From Acanthopleura granulata (taxonomy: Eukaryota > Mollusca > Polyplacophora > Chitonida > Chitonidae): 64,000 nucleotides of DNA. Both the position numbers and the translations under genes were made by a program. Shown one piece after another: positions 14,201 through 26,200 of this stretch. The stretch covers positions 12,031,306 to 12,095,305 of the forward strand of contig JABBOT010000001.1 of NCBI GenBank assembly GCA_016165875.1, in the 5' to 3' direction. The notes under the pieces were generated by a model. It was not told where the DNA came from. It saw only the letters and a list, made by a program, of their open reading frames with translations, and ran no database searches. Position 1 is the first letter of the stretch, and each line of letters starts with the position of its first letter.

Positions 14201-17200
14201 TTAAATAATCTCTTTAGATTTTCTGAACCAATATTTGATAGCAAGGAGGTGTTAACTGTTCTGAAGTTGCAAATAAAAGTGTGAATACTCGTATGTTCCA
14301 GAGTTTTGTAGTTAGCCATATTCTAACTGTGAATGTCTCATTTGGTTTGTATGTTCTTCAAATGGTTTGCTGCTGATTGACCTCTGACACCACCCACCAC
14401 CCCACCCCCGACTGACTTTTGAGTCTCCTAATTGACCTCTGACCTTTGCTTGTGTTGACAGAACGGCCATGTGGTGATGTCAGATGACGGCAGATTCCAC
14501 TCCAAACACGGTATGCCCCACCCTGCTGCCACAAGTACCCCAGGTACGTAAGTCTGGGGCACCTCATGGCAGTCATCACACTTTTACATCTATTAAAATT
14601 TAATATTTCAGTGTTAGCAAATGGTCAGGTGTTAAATGACTGGGCCAATTTATCTGACTGTTCAGTTTTAAATAACCTGAACTGGGCTTAATATGCCAGG
14701 TAACTGGTCCCCAGCATTTAGCTACTGTCCAGATCCCTTTGAAAACCAAAAACTTGATAAAAAATGTCAAGACATACTTTGTTAAGCAACTCTCCCTCTT
14801 TTCTGAATTTACTACTGATGTTGCATATGACAGTAGTTCTTCTCCTTATTTTGTCTTGATACATTTATTCAAAGAAATGACCCAATCTTTGCGAAAAAGA
14901 GATTTTCTAATGAATGGTATAAATCTTACAAAGTCTTAACAATTATTTTTAAGTGAAATGAGGCGGTTTTTAGAAAATTTATGTATTGTATTCTTTTTAC
15001 CAAAATTGTCAGAGCTTGTGTTCAATATGATGTTTTGTATGTTGACAGTAAATTATGCAGACCATCCCCAGTCCCACAAACCTCTTCACCATAATGGAGG
15101 CAGCCCCCCCTCAATTATCTCCAGCACCACCCCCACCAGGACGATAGTGCGGTCTAACAGTTTAGAGGACCTCAATCCACAAAAACCGAAGGTGGGCACA
15201 AGTCACAGTTCCCACTTGTAGTCCTTCCCCGAGAAGTCAGGAGTAGGCTTTAGTAACACCTCGGATAAGTTTTGGGAGTGGAACAGGGGAGGGGGTGTCA
15301 GTAGATGTGATAGATAGCTTCCTGTCCTGCATGTGAAAACCACGTTTATTCAGGTCATCTATGATATGAAGCTATCTCTTTGAAATTGTCACCAGGGTTT
15401 AAATCAGATCTCATTACGTTAATTCCCCCTAGAGCTGTAAATGGAGGGGAAATTTGAATTGTTGTTAAAGTCAGTAGGTACTTAAAGAGAGGATTGATGC
15501 TTTTCTCTACCATTTGCAGACACAGGACCAGGTAATGAAAACTGAATGATTGAGTTATTCAGAGAATTGATTAAAACCACTATTAAAAATCAATTGTTAT
15601 TGACCCTTTTGTTGGTGTCATGTTACTGGCATGAACTAAAAGCATTGTTGACATTTTATTCCAGTTTTGTACTAACAGTGGTTTGTTATTTTTTCCTGTG
15701 GTTTTATTTCATATAATAGCAACCCATTCTGCCTTTCCTCGTGAGTATCCATAATAAACATTTTGACTAGCTGACATCGTAGCTGTAATAGCCAATAGAA
15801 TGGCCCCTTTCATAACTCTATACATTGCCACATTAGTAGATTGGCTGCTCTGTAAAGAGCTATGATTGGTTAGCCTTTAGGCAATGCATATCTGTTGGCT
15901 GTTGTTGTATTGACACCTTGTATTGGCTGGCTAATGCTTACCCTTCCAGCTTTTGCCACAGTGTACTACTGCTAAGCACTGACTTTTTCAGTGTTGTTGA
16001 AATTAAGAGACAAAATAAAACCCATCTCCCTGCGCTCTTGCTAGAAGAATGATACTAGATCTGTGCATGAGATTGCTGGACTCTTACCGATGAATGTGAC
16101 GTGCTGGCCTACATCAAGGATTGTGACAGCATTGCTCACTTGTATGAACAAAACCTTTCTGGATGGGAATGTTTGTCTGGATGGTTTAACTTCTGTAATA
16201 TGCTCTGCTAAGCTGGCTGCTCAGATGATCATTATGAATGAGGAAGTGAAAGACCTATCTCTGAAGACTTGACATTATAAGTCAAAAAAAAAGAAAAAAA
16301 AAAATAGCATGGCCTATCATAGCATGTGCATTATATGTACCCTCTAATTATCATGCCCTTGTGCAAACAGTATTTCAGACTATCCTTTGGTATCAATGCA
16401 TTAATTGCCCTCCAAGAAGAGCCAAGTTTCCTCCAATCATAAACCTGATCTCTTAGATGTTTTTGAGTTTAGAGCGAACAGTGCAATGAAGTAATCAACA
16501 CAGAAATGTGGAGAGTATATCTCTGTAGCCATTTGTGGTAAAGTGTTCACAGTTGGTGTTTGCCCATACTCCTCAAAAGTAGCCGACACGCTTTCCCGCT
16601 GTTTGTGTGTACCGCTGTATCTGAAGCAGAGTAAATATTTCTGAAAACACAAGTGCCTCACAGGCTCTTTTGGAATTTAGCGTTGTAACTTTAACACAAG
16701 GGTAGAGTGTGGGTGTAGTTGTAGATTTGACCATGTTGGACTGTGTGCATCTTCATATAAAGGGATGTTGTTAGAGTGGTAACCAGCCTGTTGTGTGATT
16801 GGTGGTTAACATGTTTGATGGTTCATACCTAACCAGGTAGTTGACAGGATACACTGACATTTTGTTTGTGATGTGTTTGGATCTCTAATTCAACATGTAG
16901 GTCGACATAGTGTACACGGATCATTTACAAATGTGCATTGTACTTCAGTATCAGAGATGTGTCTTAGTGTCATTTGTGCTTAAAATGGGGATTTTGTGTA
17001 GTAATCTGTCCAAAACCTCCAGATACTAAGAGAGTGAATAGGTTTTTGTTGTAAATGATAAAGGTAATCAGATAAAGGTTAAGACAAGCAGTTATTTTCC
17101 TTTCTATCAAGAGCTACAAACGTGTTCAGTATATGTGGTTGAGTGTGTACTCTTATATGAAGACCATCATGGTTTCTGGAGTAGTCTTTCAGGGGTGTCC

Positions 17201-20200
17201 AAGTAGTAACATGTAACTTTTCTCTTCTTACTTTAACATTGATGGGCTGTGGCATTGTTGAGGGAGGGAGACCAACTAGTAGTGTATGTTGTCTGTACAT
17301 CTGGGTCTTGGTAGAAAGAGACATGGATGTTGTACGTATTAGATGTTTGGTAAATCCTGTAAAATCCATTGTGGGGAAAACAACTTACACCATGAACCTT
17401 TAAGAGTGAAGATGCTCAGACAGGTTAACATTCTGCATCTGTCTCCTGTTATTATGTACCTTTTTTTACAGAGCTAACAGCTCCATGTCCTCAGGCATTC
17501 GTTCAAATTGCAGATGAGTTAGTAACATGTTAACAGCTAGCCTAAGATTCTTGCTTTTAGAAACTTCTGTAGGAAATGTTTTAGAATGCTTCAAGATCTG
17601 GCTTAAATATAATCCTGACCAGTGTAAGGGATGATTAAGGTCAGCTGTGGTATTCATGTAGATTAATCTTCTGAGAACCATTTAAATTTATTCTGAACAG
17701 ATTTGGAGAAGCTGGGACTGTAGGTCCTTCTGTAACCATATGCCTTCTTATCTAGCACTGATTAGTCCAGTACAGCTAATCACTGTTGTGTATTAGTGTT
17801 ATTCATTTATCTTGAAAACTGGCTCATATTACCATATGTGTTCTAGTGTTCTCATAAATCCCAAGTATGGCAGTTATTATAAATGTTAAGATTTTAGTAG
17901 AAGAAGGGAATAAATGAAGGATTGCATTACATTACCCTATGATTACTTCATGTTAAATTGCTCACCACTTATACCACTCTGACAGGAAATTCCAGATAAC
18001 AGTGAAAATGTACAATATTTTGATATATATAAATTTCTGGTACATGTGTTACAAGTGAATAAAAGTCCATGTAGATAGGTGTGTCAGATCATTTGCTCAC
18101 AGTTAAAGGGAAAGTAATACAACATGATGAAGTATCGTAAAACAATAACAGTTGAAAACAATATCTGAAAATCATTTATTTATTTTTAAGATTCTTTTGA
18201 AGAAAAAGAACCACAGAGTTTATGTTGTAAGGGATTTGTCGAACACTGAAGACGTCACACTGATTTGTCAACCTTTATCTGTGGAATGTAATATTGGGAC
18301 ACTTATTCATGTACACGGATTAATTCATGTATAACTAAGCTAGCCCAACATTAAGTACCCTGTTAGAAGTGAAACATATTATCTTAAGGTGCCATTACTG
18401 CCAGATATTATTTTTGTGGTGAAAAAACAAAACTGCTTGAACAAAAAAGAAGGAGTTTGTAGATACTGTTTGTAGTGTCCCTAATACCATGGTTGAAATC
18501 TTAACTTAACAGTAGTCAAAGTTATTGATCAAATGACTGAGAATAACTTATGCCATGAACTGGCAAACATGATTCATGTATTACATATATGTGTCCCAGA
18601 CATTGTTTTTACTGATCATTGTGGCTTTTTGTCATTTATCTTAATTTATCTCATTTGTGTTGCAGACTCCACCTAACTCCAAGCGCCATAACATACAGCC
18701 CGGCTATGGTACGTTACCCAAAGATCCCAATGTCGAAGACCGTGACAAAAAGCCAAGAGGCTTGCCAACACTTGGTAAAACTTTTTTGCGAATAAAGTCG
18801 GGGAAACGGAGCTGCTCGGCGCCTAACCTTGGTGAAGGTTATACAAATTTACATTGTCGGCATGACAACCATCACCTGATGATCAGCATGGCCTCTTGGG
18901 ATTGATCCCCATGACAACCGTTGTCATAGGAACCAGAGGCATGAAATCAGGAACAAGCATGAAGTGCTACTCCGTGAAATATAATCAAATAAATTCCATA
19001 ATTGTTACTAATACTCTGCCACCTCGTTACTCCTTTTCATGTCCTGAACAATAATTTTCAGAATTTACCTGCGAGTTTCAGTTTAAATCTAATCGCTTCT
19101 TCAGCCTGGGCTTCAGTATTGCTAATGACATGCATGTTAGACATACAAACCTCTGTCACATAATACATCAGTCTAATGCATCCAATATATACCTGATATC
19201 CCCGTTGTCCTCTCATGTAACCTAAACAGTTACTACCCTCTTCAGACTGATATGATGTAGTTTACTTTTTTAAAGCCTTGGAATTGAGAAAAAAGGAATC
19301 GAAGTGTGATAATATTTCAGCATGGTTTTAGAAGTTTAGTGCCCTCTTAACCAGCACTGTTTTAAAGCCACATTTATATATAAAAGTATTAAGTTATAAG
19401 CTAAATGTGTGCACCTGCTTGTGTTCACCTATTTATTAACATGTAAATGTATGAAAAATCTCGTCAAACTGCATAAACCGAGAATTTTATGATGAAGTTG
19501 TAATAGGGGATGTCAATATTTTTGGTTTAATAGGGTTAAAGAACAGTTAAGAATATATTGCATGTAATTTGTTTGTGTACATTAGACAGAGATTGTGAGT
19601 TGGCTTTGTATGAAATTTAAGTTCCTAAAGATAGATAAGTGAACATAATGATTCATTGTTACAGTGAGCTCAAAAGAAAGTGAACATAATAATTCATTGT
19701 TACAGTGAGCTCAGAAGAAAGTGAACATAATGATTCATTGTTACAGTGAGCTCAGAAGAAAATGAACATAATGATTCATTGTTACAGTGAGCTCAGAAGA
19801 AAGTGAACATAATGATTCATTGTTACAGTGAGCTCAGAAGAGAGTGATGAAATTCACCACAGGTATGCAGGCATTGCCAACGGAGGGACAGTGCCTTATG
19901 AGACCAAGAAGAAGAAAGGCATACGCAGGTTCTTTGGGAAGTAAGTGAGAGTTTTGACAGTCATGTCTACATCCAACCTTTGGGATACCTGTAATTAACC
20001 TGTTTGACATTTCATGTGTGCACAGGATGTGCACTGACAGGCAATCCTTTCCCCACCTTGTCCCCAAAAAGAGACAAGCTGGCTTACCTGGAACATATGC
20101 ATAGTTAATTATCATTCAACATTTCCTGCTTATATTGCAATCAGTCAGATGAGTGGAATCTAGGTAGAGATGTCCTATGCTTTATAACACTTTCTTGACA

Positions 20201-23200
20201 AGGGGAGTCACAGAGTGGGTTAGTGGTTAGAGGTGCATTCATTACAATCACTGGCACACATAAAGTGCGAGTCCAACCCACACCGAGGACATGGAATTTG
20301 TATATTCCCCACCTTCACTCCATTGCTTCTGTGACCTTGTGACCAATCTGACCTTCATTGCTTCTGTGACCTTGTGCACAATCTGACCTTCATTGCTTCT
20401 GTGACCTTGTGCACAATCTAACCTTCATTGCTTCTGTGACCTTGTGCACAATCTGACCTTCATTGCTTCTGTGACCTTGTGCACAATCTGACCTTCATTG
20501 ATAACCACTTGTTCTCCACAGTGTGGTGCATGTCACATTTGGTAGGGATTGGTAGGCACTCTGGTTTCCCCCTCCCACAAAATTGACTGCCGTCGTACAG
20601 GCAAAATAATTCTTGAATTTGGCAGTGAACAACAATTAAATAAATAAATTAAGAAGTATTGAAGACTGTCATGAATGTCCATCCTTGAAAATGATCGGGA
20701 GCTGTTTCATGAGTTTTGACAAAGCGGTGACATGATGCGTTTTGACAAAGCCATGACTTCAGGTCTTTGACAAAGCCATGACTTCAGGTGTTTTGACAAA
20801 GCCATGACTTCAGGTGTTTTGACAAAGCCATGACTTCAGGTGTTTTCACAAAGCCACAACTTGAGGTGTTTTCACAAAGCCACAACTTCAGGTGTTTTCA
20901 CAAAGCCACAACTTCAGGTGTTTTCACAAAGCCATGACTTCAGGTGTTTTGACAAAGCCATGACTTCAGGTGTTTTGACAAAGCCATGACTTCAGGTGTT
21001 TTCACAAAGCCATGACTTCAGGTGTTTTCACAAAGCCACAACTTCAGGTGTATTACTCTCGTCACCCAAACGCCCACCTCTGTGTTGCAGATTGAAGAGG
21101 AGCAGCTCTCAGAACCTAGGGGACAGACCAGAGGAGTTTAAGCGCGGTGGAGTGAGGGCCACGGCAGGGCCTAGACTCGGCTGGTCCAGGGATATCAAGG
21201 GACCCGGGTAAGTGAATTCACGTTTGTTACTGTGACAGAAACAGCTTCCTGGTGCTTATACAACAGCTTCTGGGGGAATTTTCATTTGGCTCATTTGGTG
21301 CTGGACTTTGACTGTGAAAAGCTGAGTTCCAGTTTTTTATGTGACCCGCAGGGTAAACCCGTCATCCATTACACTACATTCAGCTGGACAATGGAACAGA
21401 TTCATGGCTGGCTTTAGCTGAGCCTTGGAGATCATATTCTGTGAATGTTCATCCTAGTCTAGTCTGAATGTCTGTATAATACTGCCCATGTGACAGCCTG
21501 TGTTATACTGTAAACCATAGGCCAGTCAGCTAATGTCTGTATGATACTGCCCATGTGACAGTCTGTGTTATACTGTAAACCATAGGCCAGTCAGCTAATG
21601 TCTGTATGATACTGCCCATGTGACAGTCTGTGTTATACTGTAAACCATAGGCCAGTCAGCTAATGTCTGTATGATCCTGCCCATGTGACAGCCTGTGTTG
21701 TACTGTAAACCATAGGCCAGTCAGCTAATGTCTGTATGATACTGCCCATGTGACAGCCTGTGTTGTACTGTAAACCAAAGGCCAGTCAGCTAATGTCTGT
21801 ATGATACTGCCCATGTGACAGCCTGTGTTATGCTGTAAACCAAAGGCCAGTCAGCTAATGTCTGTATGATACTGCCCATGTGACAGCCTGTGTTGTACTG
21901 TAAACCATAGGCCAGTCAGCTAATGTCTGTATGATACTGCCCATGTGACAGCCTGTGTTATGCTGTAAACCAAAGGCCAGTCAGCTAATGTCTGTATGAT
22001 ACTGCCCATGTGACAGCCTGTGTTATGCTGTAAACCATAGGCCAGTCAGCTAATGTCTGTATGATCCTGCCCATGTGACAGCCTGTGTTGTACTGTAAAC
22101 CATAGGCCAGTCAGCTAATGTCTGTATGATACTGCCCATGTGACAGCCTGTGTTGTACTGTAAACCAAAGGCCAGTCAGCTAATGTCTGTATGATACTGC
22201 CCATGTGACAGCCTGTGTTGTGCTGTAAACCATAGGCCAGTCAGCTAATGTCTGTATGATACTGCCCATGTGACAGCCTGTGTTATGCTGTAAACCAAAG
22301 GCCAGTCAGCTAATGTCTGTATGATACTGCCCATGTGACAGCCTGTGTTATACTGTAAACCAAAGGCCAGTCAGCTAATGGGGCTTCTACTGCACACGAC
22401 TGTCTTCAAATTTATGAAATGTTCTGATTATCATTTGTCAGGGATGAGAGTGCAAATTATGTTATTAATGTCAGCCACTGAACTTGGACTAAAGCTACAT
22501 TGTAGATAACTGTTTTATAAGGTAAGTTGTGTTAGCAATTCATACTACGTACTAACAGACAACACATTCGGCAGTTGGCATAGACCATTTGTTAGTGGTT
22601 GCTATTTTAAGGATGTTCTTTGTTTTAGGGACATGAACATCCCGTTTGCGCGCTGGGACACGGACCGTGTGATGTCCTGGATGCATGACATTGGCTTGAA
22701 CATGTACGTGGCTGACTGCCGACGCTGGGTGAAGAACGGGGAACAACTTTTGCGAGCGTCACCACACGATCTGGAAAAGGTAAGCAGAAAGAAACACCTG
22801 CTGTGTTCATCATGGCCTGTTTGAAAGAAGCTGGATGAAAGTGGAATTTAAGCCTTTTGCGGTGATGTTCGTTTCTCACACATGGGCATAACTACTGATA
22901 AGTTCTGAGCTGACAATTGGTTATATAGTGTCACATGGCGAAGTGACCATAAGTAACTAAGATGAACAAGACCATAATCCTTGCTGGTAACAGAGTGTAG
23001 TAGAGACTGAGCTCTGACCTCGTTGTAAGGGAGATACACACTAAATAACATGGAGCACAGGAGAGGAATAAACTTTGCATTGAGATGGGAACTTCATTAG
23101 CATTGCATCACAAGTTATAGTTAGGCAAATTATGTGGAAAATTCTTAACATTTGGCGTTACACTGGCCTCTACGCCTAGCTTGACAGTGAACCAATTTGT

Positions 23201-26200
23201 ATCTTGTGTAAAATGGATCCTCCTGAAGTAAACTTGTTATCATTTGACATGAATATAACCACAATCTTCGCTCGTTGTAGGAGTTGGGTTTGAAAAATCC
23301 TCTGCACAGGAAGAAGTTACAGTTGGCCTTGCAGGCTGTGGGTGGAAGCTCCACAGATAAGTTTGGGGAAATTGACCAAGACTGGGTGACAAGTAAGTAC
23401 AGCATGCCAGTAAAGCTTTGCTTCACACATTTTTATTGTGATGTCTCACGGAGTAATGGTGTTTTTGATTGGTGAGATTTCCGAAATACCAATCTCATAT
23501 ATAAATCTCTTTGGAGGGTTGTCATTGTTTGTTTGCAAGAATGTTTTATCAGTTCAGTTTGCTAATTTTAATATTCTACTCATGTTGCAGAGTGGTTAGA
23601 TGACATTGGACTTCCCCAGTACAAAGATAACTTCTATGATGCCAGAATGGATGGGAGAATGTTGCATTATTGTACAGTGGTAAGGGCAATGTTGCATTAT
23701 TGTATAGTGGTAAGGGCAATGTTGCATTATTGTACAGTGGTAAGGGCAATGTTGCATTATTGTACAGTGGTAAGGACAATGTGATCAGTGGTTGGAGTGC
23801 CCATAGGACATGTGCTTTGTCAAATAGTGCCTATCATCTAACCAGAATTGGAGGAATCCTTGTGTGTCTCTGCCTTCATTTTCTTCTCAGAATTCTTCCA
23901 ATGGACCTTACACTTGCCACTTGTTTATCACCTGTTTGCCTTGTGATTGCAGGAGGACCTGTTACACCTGAAGGTAACGAGTGAACTTCATCACACCAGC
24001 ATCAAGCGTGGAATACAGATCCTGAGACTGAACAACTTCAACCCCACATGTCTGAGGCGAAGACCCTTACCTGAAGAGGTGAGGCCCAAGGGACCCAACC
24101 GTATCCCTCATTATAAGGGTATCCCCTTGTGTTAAACTTGAATTGAAAAGCAATACCAATTGCAGTACAATGTGCCAAGAAGCCATTTGCCATCTCAGTA
24201 ATTTACAAGGAGGTAGAAATCAGATATTAAAACAGAGTTCATGTCTTGAATGATAAGAGGGGCTCTAGGAACAGATGTGTTACAAATTGATCTGTGTGTT
24301 GACAGCATCTCTTAAGAGAGGAGCCAAATTGTTCTGGTGAGCAGTGTTTTGTCATGTGGAGATCTATGGATGTTACACCAAACCATTCTACTGTGTACAG
24401 AGCCAGTGTTGGTAGTTAAGCACAGACTTCCTGCACTGAGTTGTCTGCCCTTGTTGTTCCAGGCAGAAGTTCAGGGTAAGCCACAGTATGTGGCCTTGTG
24501 GACCAACCACCGTGTGATGGAGTGGCTGAGAACCATTGATCTGTCTGAGTACGCCCCTAACCTACGGGGCAGTGGGGTGCACGGGGCACTCATGGTTAGT
24601 ACATATCACCCATATCACAAACCAACACGTTCCCAGCCATACTCACATGAACACAGTCTAGAATTTTTGGCTGATTTTTGAAAATGCTGACATATTCTGG
24701 ATGAACAGACAGACAGACGGACAACTGGTTGTCAAAATTGAAAATCGATACTACAAATTATGTATCTCGATGTAACCTGTACTTAACCAAGTTTTGTTGA
24801 AATCAGATAAAAACTGTAGGAGTAGTGTTTTGAAAGAAAAGTTAACAGACACCAGACAGACAGAGAGAAGGAAAGACGATGAACAATTTGCTAGTACATA
24901 ACCTCTTTTGGTCTTTGACCAGTAGAGTTAAAAACAATTTTTTCACACATCGGCTTTAGAAGAGACTTGAACATTATTCCTGTCCGAGTGCTAATCCTGT
25001 TTTTCTTTCTCCTCAGATTCTGGAGCCTCGTTTCAATGCGGAGTTGTTTGCTCAGATTCTCTCCATACCAACCAATAAGACGTTGCTACGACGACATCTC
25101 AACACTCACTTCGTGGCTCTGATTGGTCATGAAACCCAGATGAGGAAGCGAGAGTATGAGTCCTCACCAGGGTTTGTCCCGTTGGCTATCAACGCCAAAG
25201 TCAAGGTGGGAACGGGCTGCTGTCTTACAGCTCTACTGCCTTAAAGTATAGTGTATTGTGTACCCAGTTTTGGTGTACACAGCATGGGTGTGGTTTCTGT
25301 ATTGCATACGGGGGCCTGTTGTGGCTGAGGGGTTGACATGCTAGTGCAGTTTGTTGACCCCAATTCGGTTGTTGTGAGTTCTCTCCAATTGTACGTGGGA
25401 AGGCTCTGCCTGGTTTCCTTCCACTCTAATGCTGCTATCATGTGAGTGAAATATTCTTAAGTACAGTGTAAAACACCAATAAATAAAAAAATTAACACAT
25501 GCTACACACTAGTGGGGCATTGTATATTGAAATGAGTACAAAGGAACTTACTGGAGATCATTTTGAAAAAAAATCAGATATTTCTGTGAAATCAACAGAT
25601 TAGTGCTACTGTGTTGAAATACCCCCCAGGTTGTTTATTATGAAGCGGTACACGAACTAGCCAGACATGCACAATTATGTGGCGTGTCAGGCAAAGCTTT
25701 CCTCATACTGTCAGTTATCTGGCTTATCTCACTGTATTATGGCCACATGTGTGTGACCTTATCTGACAGGTGGTTTTGTGTTGGTTTCAGCACAAGAAGT
25801 TTGGTATATTTAGTCACAAGAGGAGTAAGTCTGACTCTGAGTGCGAGGGATTTGTCTGCCCCATGGACATCAGTGGGGCGGGCAAACAGAACGGGTCAAC
25901 GCGCAACGGCAAACCCCTGACCAAAGCCGAGAAAGAGGTACATCTTCGTTCTCATTCTCCCACACACAAACAAGAAATAAATGAAACAAAACACATTTTC
26001 TGTCCTGTGCATATTGAAAGCTTGCTGGTTTAAGAATTGAGCAAAGTGTTAAGTGAAACTGTCACTTTAAAAACAGATGTAAGAAAACATCAAGTTGAAA
26101 TTTGTGCCTTGTAATGAAATAGGCCTGTAACTGTGTACATTGATAGGCTAAAGAACGACCTTTTCATGATATTCTGTGATGGTGTTAGCATTGCCAGGTA

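Noticed and set aside
23576..23779. Minus-strand repetitive frame opposite the 30-bp array
   Set aside because: It is a shadow of the liprin-beta exon 14 repeats; the plus-strand coding sequence explains the region.
24306..24336. 31-nt exon-like segment between gacag and gtgagc in liprin-beta
   Set aside because: 31 nt would shift the frame between two phase-0 exons, and the flanking exons already join with the conserved family sequence.
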